A stretch of 64,000 nucleotides of DNA from Rhizobiaceae bacterium (GTDB taxonomy: Bacteria; Pseudomonadota; Alphaproteobacteria; Rhizobiales; Rhizobiaceae). The stretch covers positions 62,001 to 126,000 of the forward strand of contig JANQMU010000161.1 in assembly GCA_028279875.1 (NCBI GenBank). Direction: 5' to 3'. Position 1 is the first letter of the stretch. Each line of letters opens with the position of its first letter. The position numbers and the translations under genes were made by a program. The notes below the pieces were generated by a model, which made no database searches, was not told the DNA's origin, and saw nothing but the letters and a program-made list of their open reading frames with translations. This document shows positions 51,970 to 62,495 of this stretch, piece by piece.

Positions 51970-52605
51970 TCAATGGGCCTTCGACATGTCTCCAAGGACC
52001 TCCTTGGACGCGACGGTGGAATCGGCGTTCAATTTATAGACCATCGGCACGCCGGTCGCGAGATTGAGGCCGGTGATTTCGGTTTCCGTCATCCGGTCCA
52101 GCACCATGACCAGCGATCGCAGGGAATTGCCATGGGCGGCGACCAGCACATTCTGACCGGCCAGGACACGCGGCAGGATCTCCATCATGTAATAGGGCCA
52201 GACACGGGCGCCGGTGTCTTTCAGGCTTTCGCCGCCGGGCGGCGGCGTGTCGTAGGACCGGCGCCAGATATGGACCTGCTCCTCGCCCCATTTGGCGCGG
52301 GCGTCATCCTTGTTCAGACCGGCGAGATCGCCATAATCGCGCTCGTTGAGCGCCTGGCCGTGGATCGTTTCGAGGTCGCTCTGTCCGATCCCGTCGAGAA
52401 TGATCTGGCAGGTGCGTTCGGCGCGCACCAGGACCGATGTGAACGCAATGTCGAACCGGATGCCGTAATCCTTGAGCGCGGCTGCGCCCTGCTCGGCCTC
52501 GGCAAGGCCCTGTTCGGTGAGATCGGGATCCTTCCAGCCGGTGAACAGGTTTTTCAGGTTCCATTCGCTTTGGCCGTGGCGCACGAGCACGAGTGTCCCG
52601 GACAT
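51970..52605 (-). CDS. gpmA: 2,3-bisphosphoglycerate-dependent phosphoglycerate mutase
   Basis: The 211-residue protein: [21 protein letters not shown] (catalytic His), [37 protein letters not shown] and [13 protein letters not shown] with the second His. It interconverts 3- and 2-phosphoglycerate. The short (about 210-residue) form is usual in rhizobia. ATG 52605 has AAAGGAG ahead. Part of dapB-gpmA. Confidence 0.96.
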   Translation of the reverse strand: MSGTLVLVRHGQSEWNLKNLFTGWKDPDLTEQGLAEAEQGAAALKDYGIRFDIAFTSVLVRAERTCQIILDGIGQSDLETIHGQALNERDYGDLAGLNKDDARAKWGEEQVHIWRRSYDTPPPGGESLKDTGARVWPYYMMEILPRVLAGQNVLVAAHGNSLRSLVMVLDRMTETEITGLNLATGVPMVYKLNADSTVASKEVLGDMSKAH

Positions 52606-52625
52606 GGTCGCTCCTTTGTCTGATA

Positions 52626-53438
52626 TCAGGTGAGCCCGAGTACATCGAGCATGGAATAGAGGCCGGGCGGGCGGCCCCTGGCCCACAGCGCCGCCTTGAC
52701 GGCGCCGCGGGCGAAAATCGACCGGTCGAGCGCCCGGTGCATGAGTTCGATCGATTCGCCCTCTCCGGCGATGACGACCGAGTGTTCGCCGACGACCGAA
52801 CCGCCACGCAGAGTGGCAAAGCCGATCGCGCCCGATGGACGCGGACCGGTCTGTCCGTCGCGCACCCTGACGCTTTCGGTTTCAAGATCGATGCCGCGCC
52901 CGCGGGCGGCGGCTTCGCCGAGCAGATAGGCGGTTCCCGACGGCGCATCGACCTTGTGCTTGTGGTGCATTTCCAGCACTTCGATATCCCAGTCGGCGGC
53001 CTCCAGCGCCCGGGCGGCCTGTTCGACCAGGACGCCGAGCAGATTGACCCCGAGGCTCATATTGCCGGATTTGACGATGGCGCAACGGTCGGCTGCGGCG
53101 GCAATCTGCCGCTCCTGTTCCGGCGTGCAACCGGTGGTGCCGACGATATGGACAATACCGGCCTCGGCCGCCCGTTCGGCAAATTCAACGGAAGCCGCCG
53201 GGGCGGTGAAATCCAGAACCCCGTCAGCGCCGGCGAAGGCCGCTTCGGCATCGTCGGCAATCGGCACACCAAGCGCACCCAGCCCGGCCAGTTCGCCGGC
53301 GTCGCGACCGATTTCCGGCGCGCCTGCGCGTTCGACGGCGCCGGCAAGCGCCGCCCCGTCCACCGCGGTGATCGCCCGAATCAGTGCCTGCCCCATGCGG
53401 CCGGCCGCTCCGACCACGACAAGTTTCATATCGGCCAT
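52626..53438 (-). CDS. dapB: 4-hydroxy-tetrahydrodipicolinate reductase
   Basis: The 270-residue protein: [20 protein letters not shown] is the dinucleotide fold, then [21 protein letters not shown] and [21 protein letters not shown], the DapB signature with catalytic Lys/His. It makes tetrahydrodipicolinate for lysine and meso-DAP. Its ATG shares a base with the stop of the ABC-transporter gene (TAATG). Confidence 0.97.
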   Translation of the reverse strand: MADMKLVVVGAAGRMGQALIRAITAVDGAALAGAVERAGAPEIGRDAGELAGLGALGVPIADDAEAAFAGADGVLDFTAPAASVEFAERAAEAGIVHIVGTTGCTPEQERQIAAAADRCAIVKSGNMSLGVNLLGVLVEQAARALEAADWDIEVLEMHHKHKVDAPSGTAYLLGEAAARGRGIDLETESVRVRDGQTGPRPSGAIGFATLRGGSVVGEHSVVIAGEGESIELMHRALDRSIFARGAVKAALWARGRPPGLYSMLDVLGLT

Positions 53439-55264
53439 TATCCGTCTCCCTCACCGGCCCGCACGGTGTCCAGTTCAATCGCCGCATCGCCGTCCAGCCC
53501 GAGCGCCTGCATCTTCAGGAACCGTGCATAGATCCCGTCTTTTCGTCCCGCCAGTTCGCCATGTTCGCCCACCTCGGCGACCCGGCCGTGCAGCATGACG
53601 ACGATTTTCTGCGCCCGGGCGATAGTCGACAGGCGGTGGGCAATGACCAGCACGGTACGGCCGTCCATCGCCTTGTCGAGCGCCTTCTGGACCAGCACTT
53701 CGGATTCCGTGTCGAGCGCCGAGGTCGCCTCATCCAGCAGCAAAATGGGCGCCTTGCGGATCAGGGCGCGGGCAATCGAAAGGCGCTGCCGCTGGCCGCC
53801 GGACAGGGACGAGCCGCCATCGGCGACCGGTGTGTCGTAGCCGTCCGGCTGATCAAGAATGAATTCGTGGGCATAGGCAAGTCTGGCCGCCGCCTCCACC
53901 TCGGCGTCGGAGGCATCGGGACGGCCATAGCGGATATTGTCGCGGATCGATCCCTCGAACAGATAGGGATGCTGGGACACATAGGCGATGGCGTGGCGCA
54001 GGGAGTTTTTGGTCACTCCGGCAATATCCTGACCGTCGATCAGGATGCGGCCGCCGCTCGGATCGTAGAACCGCGGAAGCAGGCTGACGATCGTCGTCTT
54101 GCCGGCGCCGGACGGGCCGACGAGCGCCGTCGTCTTGCCGCCCTCGGCGACGAAGCTGACATCATGCAGCACCGGGCTCGTGTCGCCATAGCCGAAACTG
54201 AGATTTTCGAAGGTGATCTGCGCCTCGGTCACCTTCAGATCGACGGCGCCCTCGGCATCGGGCTGGTGGGGCACCACGTCGAGGATCTCGTAGATCATGC
54301 GGGCATTGACGACGGCCCGCTCCAGATTGACCTGCAGCCGTGCCAGCCGGCGGGCCGGATCATAGGCCAGAAGCAGCGCGGTAATGAAGGAAATGAGCGC
54401 TCCGGGCAGCACATTGTTGTAGACCGTCTGGAAGGCGGCATAGGCCAGGATGCCGGCAATGGCGATACCGGCGAGCGTGTCGGTCAGCGGGCTGGTGCGC
54501 TCGGTCAGTCGCGCAATGCGGTTGGACCGCTGCTCGGCCTCGGTGACCAGATGGTCGATCTTTTGACGCAGCTGATCTTCCATCGTGAACGCCTTGACGA
54601 TGGAAATGCCCTGCAGGGTCTCCTGCATGACGCCATAGACCCGGCTGTTGACATTGACCACTTCACGGGTCACGGCACGCAGCCGCCTGGAAATATAGCG
54701 CAGGGCGAAAAGCACCGGCGGTCCGGCGAGAAGGGCCAGCAGGGTTAGCATCGGATCGTGATAGACCATGACGCCGACCAGGGCGATCAGGGTTAGCGTG
54801 TCGCGCGCCAGCGAAGTGATGGTCAGGTTGAGAACATCGCGAATGCCGGTGGTGTTCTGACTGATCTGGGCCGCCAGATGGGCCGAACGGGTCTCACCGA
54901 GAAAGCCGACACCGAGTTCCATCAGATGGCTGAACAGACGACGCTGATAGCGCGCCACCACATTGTTGCTGATCTTGGCCAGCGCCACGGCCTGCCCATA
55001 GGTTGCCAGCCCGCGCAGGAAAAACGCCAGGAAGATCGCTCCGGCAATCGACCAGATCACTTCGCCGCGCTGCTTGGCAAGGGCCTCGTCGACCACGTCG
55101 CGCATGATCCAGGCCATGAAGGCTGTCGTCAGGGCGACGATGACGAGGCAGAAGATGGCAATGGCGTAGCTGCCGATATAATCCCGGCCGTTTTCGGACA
55201 GAATGCGCCGCAGCACGGCCCATATCGCGCCGGAATTGATCCCCTGTTCGTCGGAATTCGCCAC
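53438..55264 (-). CDS. MsbA-type ABC exporter (permease-ATPase fusion)
   Basis: The 608-residue protein: six membrane helices in the first 320 residues, then an ATPase with Walker [11 protein letters not shown]-loop, signature [11 protein letters not shown], Walker [13 protein letters not shown] and the H-loop IAHRLST. The fusion design and the neighbouring glucokinase match MsbA-like lipid A/lipid flippases of Hyphomicrobiales. GTG start. Substrate not shown by sequence. Confidence 0.93.
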   Translation of the reverse strand: MANSDEQGINSGAIWAVLRRILSENGRDYIGSYAIAIFCLVIVALTTAFMAWIMRDVVDEALAKQRGEVIWSIAGAIFLAFFLRGLATYGQAVALAKISNNVVARYQRRLFSHLMELGVGFLGETRSAHLAAQISQNTTGIRDVLNLTITSLARDTLTLIALVGVMVYHDPMLTLLALLAGPPVLFALRYISRRLRAVTREVVNVNSRVYGVMQETLQGISIVKAFTMEDQLRQKIDHLVTEAEQRSNRIARLTERTSPLTDTLAGIAIAGILAYAAFQTVYNNVLPGALISFITALLLAYDPARRLARLQVNLERAVVNARMIYEILDVVPHQPDAEGAVDLKVTEAQITFENLSFGYGDTSPVLHDVSFVAEGGKTTALVGPSGAGKTTIVSLLPRFYDPSGGRILIDGQDIAGVTKNSLRHAIAYVSQHPYLFEGSIRDNIRYGRPDASDAEVEAAARLAYAHEFILDQPDGYDTPVADGGSSLSGGQRQRLSIARALIRKAPILLLDEATSALDTESEVLVQKALDKAMDGRTVLVIAHRLSTIARAQKIVVMLHGRVAEVGEHGELAGRKDGIYARFLKMQALGLDGDAAIELDTVRAGEGDG

Positions 55265-55321
55265 GACAAGCCTGTTCTGTTCGATCGTCAGCGGCTCTAT
55301 ATACGCTTCGCTGCGCTTTGC

Positions 55322-56347
55322 CTATGCCCTCCAGCGCCGCCCGTCGGTGGAAACACCGAAACGGACCGGCGTGCGGGCGTAGGACGCCAGGCCGACCAGC
55401 GCCGCCAGGGGATGGGTCATCACACAGGTCGGGATGGTTGCCAGAAGCGCGCTGTGCGGCGCCTTGTCTTCGAAGGCGGTGCGGAAATGCGGCCGTTCCA
55501 GCACCGGGACGATCTTCTGGGCGATGCCGCCGGACAGGAACACGCCGCCCCGCGCCATGAAGACCAGCGCCAGGTCACCGGCGACACGGCCGAGATAGGT
55601 CGAAAACAGGTCCAGCGTCTCGACCGAGGAGACGTCGGTTTCGTCGAGACCGGCCGTGGTAATCTCCTTGGGCGTCGAAAAGGCCGGGTCCAGGCCGTCG
55701 GCCAGGCAGATGGCCCGGTAGAGATTGACCATGCCCCGGCCGCACAGGATCTGCTCGGCGGAAATGCGTCCCTCGATCCGCTCCAGATGCGGAAAAATCG
55801 CCAAATCCCGCTCGGTTCGCGGTCCAAGATCGACATGGCCGCCCTCGCCGGGCACTGGAATCCAGTTGTGATTGGAATAGACGAGACCGGACACGCCGAG
55901 ACCGGTTCCCGGGCCCAGCACCACGCGCGAGGCGTGATGCTCGATCTCGCCGCCGCCGATCAGATAGCGGTTTTCCGGTTCGACAGAGGCCGCCGCCAGG
56001 GCCTGCGCCTCGAAATCGTTCAAAACGATGACGTCGTCGAGGACGAAATCGGCCATCATCTTTTTGGGACGCACCACCCAGGGGCAGTTGGTCAACTCGA
56101 TCTCATCGCCGTCGACCGGCCCGGCGATGGCGAATATGGCGGAACGGGGCTGGACCGACGTCTTGTCCAGGACGTTGGTCTGGATGGCCTCGTCCAGGGT
56201 CTCGAAATCGGCCGTTGCCAGAATCGGAAACTCCTTGGGCTGCGCATAGGCGTCCATCAGAATGGCAAAACGGGCATTGGTGCCGCCAATATCACCGATC
56301 AGGATCGGAAAATGGATGATGGCTTCCTGGTCCATAATATTTGGCAT
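55322..56347 (-). CDS. glk: Glucokinase
   Basis: The 341-residue protein: [18 protein letters not shown] (phosphate 1 loop), [35 protein letters not shown] with the catalytic Asp, [16 protein letters not shown] and [16 protein letters not shown]-dependent hexokinase-type enzyme feeding glucose into Entner-Doudoroff/glycolysis. ATG 56347 is preferred over the longer frame, which runs into the leader. Confidence 0.95.
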   Translation of the reverse strand: MPNIMDQEAIIHFPILIGDIGGTNARFAILMDAYAQPKEFPILATADFETLDEAIQTNVLDKTSVQPRSAIFAIAGPVDGDEIELTNCPWVVRPKKMMADFVLDDVIVLNDFEAQALAAASVEPENRYLIGGGEIEHHASRVVLGPGTGLGVSGLVYSNHNWIPVPGEGGHVDLGPRTERDLAIFPHLERIEGRISAEQILCGRGMVNLYRAICLADGLDPAFSTPKEITTAGLDETDVSSVETLDLFSTYLGRVAGDLALVFMARGGVFLSGGIAQKIVPVLERPHFRTAFEDKAPHSALLATIPTCVMTHPLAALVGLASYARTPVRFGVSTDGRRWRA

Positions 56348-56527
56348 GTCGGGTCTGTCTCCGATGTCCGGCCGTGCTGCAAACGTCGCCGGCCGCGACA
56401 GTATAGATGCATTCAATCGATTTGATTGCATCCTATAGAAAATCCCGGCGGCAAAGGAAAGCAGGCCTGTCTCAATTGCCCCGGATATCAGCTTAGAAGC
56501 CGTTTGTTGCAGCCTTATTGCAGCGCC

Positions 56528-57577
56528 CTACCGAACTACCGGCCTCTGCTTCGGCACGGGAATGAGCGCCGGCAGGGAGTACGGCGACCGGATGGGTTCA
56601 ACCGGTGCGAAGGCTGTTACCGTGCTGTCGCTCACCTTGAAGGTCGCCGCCGCTTCCGATGCCGGTGACGGGGCATTCAAAACGACCGCGCAGGCCGATG
56701 GCAGGTCGCCGAGCATGATATGGCGCGGCTTTTTCGGTTTCTTCGGCTTGGCTGTCTTTTTCGGTTTGGCCGGTTTTTTCGGCTTGAGCGCCACATCGAA
56801 CCACCAGTCCAGCGCCTTGCCGCAGCCCTCGTCGGCGGGAACGGCATTCTGTGCCTTGCATTTCGGCGAGTCCTTCGGGCAGCGCAGCCTGATATGCATA
56901 TGGTAGTGATGGCCGTAATAGGGCCGGACCTTGTTGAGCGTCGAGCGGTCACCCGGCCAGCTTTCGCACAGTTTCTTCTTGATGCCGGGATGGACCAGGA
57001 TGCGCTGAACCTCCGGATATCCGGCGGCGCGCATGATCAGGCGGCCATGGGCGGCGGTCCAGATATTGGGATCGGTGACCACCGATTTGGCCTTGAGCAC
57101 CGAAATCGCGCTGGTGCTTTCGCGCTCAGCCGCGGTGAAGCGGCGATCCGGCATCGGGGTCAGCCAGATATCGGCATCGAGCCCGCTCTGGTGCGATGCG
57201 TGGCCGGTCAGCATCGGCCCGCCACGCGGCTGGGACAGGTCGCCGACAAGGAGGCCCGGCCAGCCATCCAGTTCGGCCGCGTCCCGCGACAGTTTCTCGA
57301 TCGTCTCGATGAGCTGCGGGTGGCCCCAGCGGCGGTTGCGCGACAACCGCATGGCCTGCCAGTGCGGCCCGTCGATCGGGATGGCGATGCCGCCGGAGAG
57401 GCATCCCTTGGAATAGAAGCCGTGCACTTCGGCCGGCAGTTGCGCGGGCAGTCTCTTGCCGCCGAAAAGCTGTTTGGCGGGCGCCGCGTCGGAGGCCGCG
57501 ACCTGGCCGATAGCGGCCAGCACACAAAGCGCCGCGACGAGCCCGTCTCTAGCAATTTTGCTGATCACTGTCGCCAT
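56528..57577 (-). CDS. mepA: Penicillin-insensitive murein endopeptidase
   Basis: The 349-residue exported protein: signal peptide (about 1-28), AIPIDGPHWQAMRLSRNRRWGHP, GDLSQPRGGPMLTGHASHQSGLDADIWL with zinc ligands, and GHHYHMHIRLRCPKDS. The C-terminal tail (about 275-349) is a Lys/Pro-rich repeat (AKPKK) and then low complexity, an unusual extension. LAS-family metallopeptidase that cleaves D-Ala-mDAP cross-links. Confidence 0.94.
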   Translation of the reverse strand: MATVISKIARDGLVAALCVLAAIGQVAASDAAPAKQLFGGKRLPAQLPAEVHGFYSKGCLSGGIAIPIDGPHWQAMRLSRNRRWGHPQLIETIEKLSRDAAELDGWPGLLVGDLSQPRGGPMLTGHASHQSGLDADIWLTPMPDRRFTAAERESTSAISVLKAKSVVTDPNIWTAAHGRLIMRAAGYPEVQRILVHPGIKKKLCESWPGDRSTLNKVRPYYGHHYHMHIRLRCPKDSPKCKAQNAVPADEGCGKALDWWFDVALKPKKPAKPKKTAKPKKPKKPRHIMLGDLPSACAVVLNAPSPASEAAATFKVSDSTVTAFAPVEPIRSPYSLPALIPVPKQRPVVR

Positions 57578-57627
57578 GGTGATCGCTCCGATTTGATGCC
57601 GGCGAAACGACAATCTACACGTCCAGA

Positions 57628-59439
57628 CTATGGCAGGACACGGAACAGTTCAACCGGACCCGTGCCGGCGACCGGCTGCAGATAGGCCGGCGACCGGCCC
57701 GCCATCAGCGCCGCATAAAGGCTTTCCGGATAGCTGCGCGCCAGGCTGATCGCCTCCGGATCGGTCCGGCAGAACGCCACCAGGGTGACGCCGGCGCCGC
57801 GCAGAAAGGCCTCGGCCTCCGCTTCGCCGGCGGTGGCGATGTGAAGCTGGGTCAACATGCCGCCCTGGTTGCGATGATAGGGCGCCGCCAAAACCCGGTG
57901 CGGCGTGAAACGCAGGATATCGGAACCGATATTGGTGACGGCGGACACCACCCCCGCGGGTTCGGCGGCGAGCTTGGCCAGCCCGGCGGGCGAGGCGCAA
58001 CGCTCCTCCGGCGGCGCGGCGTTGGAGAGGACGGTGTTCGCCGATGCAACGCCGTTGAAAAGCATTAGCCCGGCCAGCGACCAGACGATCTGGACCGAAA
58101 CGAGCACCAGGACGACAAATTGCAGGGCAGGCCCAAAGCCCGGCCCTTTCGCTGCGTGAAGATTGGCCCTTTTTTCGCCAATCAGGGCCGCGAAGGGAAT
58201 AATCGCCATGAGGTTGGCGAATATCGAGCCGCGTATCTGCACCAGGGAAACGCCAAAGGCGAGTGCAATCAGCGCCATGAGGGCCAGATATTGCGGCCTC
58301 CTGTCGGACCGCATGGCCTGCCAGGCGCAGACGATCAGGGCGAGGGCCGGTACGGCGAAATGGCCGCCAATCGATTCCGGTCTCGTCCGCATCTGGCTGA
58401 GGATCGACTGGGCTTCGGTCACCTTGTCGAGCCACATGGTTTTAAGCAGCGGATCGAGATCGGCCAACGGGCTCTGCAGGCAATGGGGCGCCGTCAGCGC
58501 CGCGGCCAGGGCGATCACCGCGCCGCTGCCGCCCAAAAGGGCGAAGCGGACCGGGCGGCTGCGGCCGCTGTACGATGCGGCCAGAAGAAACAGGACGCCG
58601 CCGCCCAGGGTTCCGAGAAAATAGAAGCCGGCGGAAAAGCTGTCGCAGGCTACCTGCCGGTAGGCGGCCGGCGGGACGAGACCGTAGAAACAGGCGGTCA
58701 GCACCGCGGCGAAGGCCAGTCCGAAGGCGCGTGCGCCGCGATCGGCCGGCGGTCCGAGGGCCGCCCACATCACCGCCACTGCGGCGCAGGCGACGGCAAT
58801 GACCGGCACAGTCTCGGCGCCGATGGCGACGGCAAGTGCTGCCGATACGCCGGCAACCGCGAACCAGAGCCGGCTCATGCGCGGATCGGTCAAACCGGCA
58901 AGCACCAGCGCCAGCAGCGCCAGTTGCACATTGTGGTGATCGATGGCGCCCGGCCGGAACCGCTGCTGGGTGATGGCAAACAGCGCCGTCAGCAGAAGCG
59001 CCACCAGCATGGCGTGGCGACCACCCAGATGATTGGCGGCACAGGCGGTGCCGGCAAACAGCGGCAGCAGCAAAAGCAGCGGCCAGACGAAAAGCGCCGC
59101 CGCCTCGGCCTGCCGGGCATCCACGAACAGCGAGAAGAAGCCGATGAGATTGGCGATCGGAACGTCGATCAGGCGCGACCAGTGCATGGCCGTTCCGCCA
59201 TCCAGGCCCAGCCTGTACTGCTGGAGGTCGAACCAGCCCTGGCCGGCGATCAGGTCGCGGATCTGAACGAGGCGCATGACATCGTCATTGTCGCGCCCCA
59301 CATAGTCCGTCCCGTTGATCAGATGCAGGGCGGCAAGCACCAGGGCCGTTGCCAGGGCCGTCAGGACGACCGGCATCAGAATTTCGTTTTTGCGGCCTTG
59401 CCCGGTCAACCCGTCATTCAGGGTACGCGACACACTCAA
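57628..59439 (-). CDS. Polytopic membrane protein, GT-C-like
   Basis: A roughly 603-residue protein with ten or more membrane helices. Its first periplasmic loop has RDNDDVMRLVQIRDLIAGQG and MHWSRLIDVP, an acidic pair and Arg/Trp pattern like that of GT-C glycosyltransferases using lipid-linked sugars. A small C-terminal soluble part follows. It is divergent from the GT2-GtrA pair, with which it probably forms a glycosylation module. The start is uncertain: TTG 59439, GTG 59433 or ATG 59376; the frame further upstream is antisense to the GT2 gene. Confidence 0.7.
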   Translation of the reverse strand: MSVSRTLNDGLTGQGRKNEILMPVVLTALATALVLAALHLINGTDYVGRDNDDVMRLVQIRDLIAGQGWFDLQQYRLGLDGGTAMHWSRLIDVPIANLIGFFSLFVDARQAEAAALFVWPLLLLLPLFAGTACAANHLGGRHAMLVALLLTALFAITQQRFRPGAIDHHNVQLALLALVLAGLTDPRMSRLWFAVAGVSAALAVAIGAETVPVIAVACAAVAVMWAALGPPADRGARAFGLAFAAVLTACFYGLVPPAAYRQVACDSFSAGFYFLGTLGGGVLFLLAASYSGRSRPVRFALLGGSGAVIALAAALTAPHCLQSPLADLDPLLKTMWLDKVTEAQSILSQMRTRPESIGGHFAVPALALIVCAWQAMRSDRRPQYLALMALIALAFGVSLVQIRGSIFANLMAIIPFAALIGEKRANLHAAKGPGFGPALQFVVLVLVSVQIVWSLAGLMLFNGVASANTVLSNAAPPEERCASPAGLAKLAAEPAGVVSAVTNIGSDILRFTPHRVLAAPYHRNQGGMLTQLHIATAGEAEAEAFLRGAGVTLVAFCRTDPEAISLARSYPESLYAALMAGRSPAYLQPVAGTGPVELFRVLP

Positions 59440-59550
59440 CGCACAACTCCAGTCCAACAATTCACGCCAAAGCAACCTAGCCTTAACCTTCCCAAGAAAT
59501 AGTAAAGGCGCCCGAAACGGGCGAAAACCTGCGTCAATCGCGAGGCCGCC

Positions 59551-60567
59551 ATGCCAGATCCATTGTTCGAAGAACTCGAAACCGCAGTGCTTCTGCCCTG
59601 CTATAATGAGGAAGCGACGATCGCCGATGTGGTCATCGGCTTCCGGCGCGAATTGCCGCAGGCGCGCATCTTCGTTTACGACAACAACTCGACCGACCGG
59701 ACCGCCATTGTCGCGGCCCGCGCCGGCGCCACCGTCATTCGCGAGCCGCGGCAGGGCAAGGGACATGTGGTGCGCCGCATGTTCGCCGATATCGAGGCCG
59801 ATATCTATGTGATGGCCGATGGCGACGGGACCTATGCGCCGGAGGATGCGCCGGACCTCATCCGCACGCTGGTCACCGAGCGCAGCGACATGGTCGTTGG
59901 GACGCGCCGCGGGGTGACGGACGATGCCGGCCGGGCCGGCCATGCCTTCGGCAACCGGCTGTTCAATCGGCTTTACAAATCCCTGTTCGGCAATGACTTC
60001 ACCGATATTTTTTCCGGATACCGGGTCTTCAACCGGCGCTTCATCAAGAGCTTCCCGGCGCTGTCGGGCGGTTTCGAGATCGAAACCGAAATGTCGGTCC
60101 ACGCCTCGATGCTGCGCATGCCGGTCAGCGAACTGACGCTCGATTACGGCCGCCGGCCGGAGGGCTCGAGCAGCAAGCTGTCGACCTTCCGGGACGGTGC
60201 CAAAATCCTGTGGACACTGCTGCTTTTGATGAAGGAGACGCGTCCGTTTTCCTTCTTTTCCGTGATCAGCGCGGCGCTGCTGATCGCCAGTCTCGGATTC
60301 ATGGCGCCGGTGCTTGTGGAATATTTCGAAACCGGCCTTGTCGACCGCATGCCCACCTGGATCCTGTCGGTCGCCCTGCTGATGATCTCCATGCTGTTTT
60401 TCGTATCGGGCGTTATCCTTGATTCTTTGGCGCGAAGCCGTGCAGAACACAAAAGGATGCTGTATATGGGACTCCCGGCCACGCGCGGTACCCGCACAAC
60501 GACCCGCGATTCCGGTGATGACCAGGGCCGCCCCGGCGGCAAGGCAAGGAAACCGATTGCTGCATGA
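59551..60567 (+). CDS. GT2 glycosyltransferase with two C-terminal membrane helices
   Basis: The 338-residue protein: VLLPCYNEEATIADVV, NNSTDRTA, ADGDGTYAPEDA (the DxD metal site) and FTDIFSGYRVFNRRF, as in DPM1-like polyprenyl-phosphate sugar transferases. Two membrane helices at about 230-255 and 270-295 follow, with a basic Gly/Arg-rich end. It would build a lipid-linked sugar on the cytosolic face. ATGA overlap with the gtrA-like gene. Confidence 0.9.
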   Translation: MPDPLFEELETAVLLPCYNEEATIADVVIGFRRELPQARIFVYDNNSTDRTAIVAARAGATVIREPRQGKGHVVRRMFADIEADIYVMADGDGTYAPEDAPDLIRTLVTERSDMVVGTRRGVTDDAGRAGHAFGNRLFNRLYKSLFGNDFTDIFSGYRVFNRRFIKSFPALSGGFEIETEMSVHASMLRMPVSELTLDYGRRPEGSSSKLSTFRDGAKILWTLLLLMKETRPFSFFSVISAALLIASLGFMAPVLVEYFETGLVDRMPTWILSVALLMISMLFFVSGVILDSLARSRAEHKRMLYMGLPATRGTRTTTRDSGDDQGRPGGKARKPIAA

Positions 60568-60938
60568 AAAAACGTCTGTTGAGTTTCGTCATCGTCGGCG
60601 GAATAGGGTTTCTTGCCGATGCCGGCGTATTGCTCGGACTGCTGCGATGGACCGATATCGACCCCTTTACGGCCAGGCTGCTGGCCATCGCGACCGCATT
60701 GCAGCTCACATGGCTGCTGAACCGCAATTTCACATTCGGTAAAAGCGAGCGACACGCCGCCGTCGAGGGCATGCGCTATGGCGGCGTTGGCATCGCGTCG
60801 GCCGTTTTGAACTATCTGGTCTATTCGGGACTGCTTCTGTTCGTCACATCCATGCCGATCGTCGCCCTGACGGTCGGCTCGGCCACCGCGACCGTCTTTT
60901 CCTATACGGGATATGCGAAACTCGTCTTCGGGCGCTGA
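60564..60938 (+). CDS. GtrA-family flippase-like membrane protein
   Basis: The 124-residue protein has four membrane helices (about 4-25, 38-55, 70-92, 97-118) and the family's FVIVGGIGFLADAG and LNRNFTFG motif. GtrA proteins flip lipid-linked sugars to the periplasm, where a GT-C enzyme such as the divergent neighbour would use them. Confidence 0.92.
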   Translation: MKKRLLSFVIVGGIGFLADAGVLLGLLRWTDIDPFTARLLAIATALQLTWLLNRNFTFGKSERHAAVEGMRYGGVGIASAVLNYLVYSGLLLFVTSMPIVALTVGSATATVFSYTGYAKLVFGR

Positions 60939-60986
60939 GGGCATTGCCGGCGTGCCGGGCAGCGGCCGGTTCACAAAGTCTTGCCG

Positions 60987-61526
60987 TCACGCGTCTGTTG
61001 CCGGCTGAAGCAAAAGCTCGTACAGCACCAGAGCATGGGCCGGGCCGGGCGCGGTGCCCATCACCTGGAAGCCAGACCGCTCCATCAGCCGATGCGACTG
61101 CGCGTTCGGCTCGTCGACAGCGGCAACAAGATGCGAAAGGCCCAGCGTCGAGCGGGCATGGGCGATGATGGCGGTCATGGCCTCGCTTGCGAGACCGCGC
61201 CCATGAACCGTCGGGGCGAGCGCGATGGTCGGTTCAATGCCGCCGGCCATATCAGGCGACACGGATGCCTCCGCCGAGACCGGCGCGAGACCCACAATGC
61301 CGGCAAGACCGTTCCGTTCGCCCTCGATCACCCAGAGCCCCTGGCCGTCGGCATCCAGCCTCGCGCTCTCGGCCAGCATATCCTCGACCTCGGCGCGGGC
61401 GACGATCCTGTCGTCACACAGGAAGCGACGCACTTCCTTGTCCCGCAACAGGCTGACAATCCCGTCGCAATCCTCCGGCAATGCCGGGCGCAGCTGGCCG
61501 GACGGAATGGTCAAGGTCGTCTTCAT
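60987..61526 (-). CDS. GNAT acetyltransferase, RimJ/RimL-like
   Basis: The 179-residue protein with LRPALPEDCDGIVSLLRDKEVRRFL, the Trp-containing substrate strand, then TIALAPTVHGRGLASEAMTAIIAHARS, the acetyl-CoA loop, and AQSHRLMERSGFQVMG. Ribosomal-protein-type N-acetyltransferases have this layout. Acceptor unknown. Confidence 0.88.
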   Translation of the reverse strand: MKTTLTIPSGQLRPALPEDCDGIVSLLRDKEVRRFLCDDRIVARAEVEDMLAESARLDADGQGLWVIEGERNGLAGIVGLAPVSAEASVSPDMAGGIEPTIALAPTVHGRGLASEAMTAIIAHARSTLGLSHLVAAVDEPNAQSHRLMERSGFQVMGTAPGPAHALVLYELLLQPATDA

Positions 61527-61573
61527 ATTCCTGTCCTCGGGTGAACGCGCCCGGTTCCCCGGGCGCGCTCGTC

Positions 61574-62473
61574 TCAGGAGGTTGCCTTTGGCAGAGCCGG
61601 GTCGCTACCCCACTCGGCCCAGGACCGATGGTAGACCCGAACCCGGGGGAAGCCCAGAAGCCGCAGCGTCACATAGCTGTGCGACGAGGCGAGTCCGGAC
61701 TGGCAATGCATGATCACATTGCGATCGGGCGTCACGCCATGGCTCTTGAAATGCGCCAGCAGATCGGCGGCGGGCCGGAAGCGGCCGTCCTCGCCGAGAT
61801 TCTTCGCCCAGGGAATGTTGACCGCCCAGGGAATGTGGCCTTCCTCATACATTTTCGGCGGGCGCACATCGATCAGAACGGCATCGGGATCGCTGCGATG
61901 CGCCAGGACATCGTCGGCCGTCGCATGGCGGCGCGGGCTCAGCGCGGCCTGAAACACCGTCGTCTCATACGCCGGAGCCGGCTTCGCCGCGGCGCCGCCG
62001 GCCTCACGCCAGCCCGACCAGCCGCCGTTCAGGACCGCGACATTGCGATGCCCCATATACTCCATGAGCCAGAGCATCCGCGCGGCGTGGAATCCGCCCC
62101 GGTCGTCATAGAAGACAATCCGGCGATCGGCGGCAATGCCCATGGCACCGAGCAGCGCTTCGATGTCGCCGATGCCGAGAAGCGTCCCGTCAACGGGGCT
62201 TTGCCTTGCGACGACCGCGTTCGGATCAAGATGGCGGGCGCCCGGAATGTGGCCCGCATCATATTCGTCACGCGGGCGGACATCGATCAGCACGATGCCC
62301 TCCGGCATCGCGGCGCCGGCGCCGATCAGATCGCCGGGCTCGGCCAGAAGCTGCGGATTGGCAAAGCCGGCCGAATGGGCCGATTGGGCGAAACCGAGGC
62401 GCGGAAGGCCGGCCGATGCCGCCGCCCCGAGGGTCAGAAGGCCGAAGGATCGGCGCGAAAGCTTGAATGTCAT
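61574..62473 (-). CDS. Tat-exported tandem rhodanese sulfurtransferase
   Basis: The 299-residue protein: a twin-arginine leader (KLSRRSFGLLTLGAAASAG), then two rhodanese domains. The first has VLIDVRPRDEYDAGHIPGARHLD without an active Cys. The second has LIDVRPPKMYEEGHIPWAVNI and the active Cys in MHCQSGLASSHSY. It should transfer sulfane sulfur in the periplasm. It lies 22 bases downstream of the peroxiredoxin gene, same strand. Confidence 0.92.
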   Translation of the reverse strand: MTFKLSRRSFGLLTLGAAASAGLPRLGFAQSAHSAGFANPQLLAEPGDLIGAGAAMPEGIVLIDVRPRDEYDAGHIPGARHLDPNAVVARQSPVDGTLLGIGDIEALLGAMGIAADRRIVFYDDRGGFHAARMLWLMEYMGHRNVAVLNGGWSGWREAGGAAAKPAPAYETTVFQAALSPRRHATADDVLAHRSDPDAVLIDVRPPKMYEEGHIPWAVNIPWAKNLGEDGRFRPAADLLAHFKSHGVTPDRNVIMHCQSGLASSHSYVTLRLLGFPRVRVYHRSWAEWGSDPALPKATS

Positions 62474-62495
62474 ATGATCTCTCCTTGATATGAAG

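Noticed and set aside
53384-54748. Long plus-strand frame antisense to the ABC exporter
   Set aside because: The exporter has all Walker and signature motifs; this frame is the GC-rich shadow.
58120-59502. Plus-strand frame of 460 codons over the GT-C-like gene
   Set aside because: Gln/Arg/His-rich shadow composition; the minus strand has membrane helices and glycosyltransferase-like motifs.
59440-60450. N-terminal extension of the GT-C-like frame
   Set aside because: It runs antisense through the GT2 gene and lacks membrane or domain character; a start near 59376-59439 is more likely.
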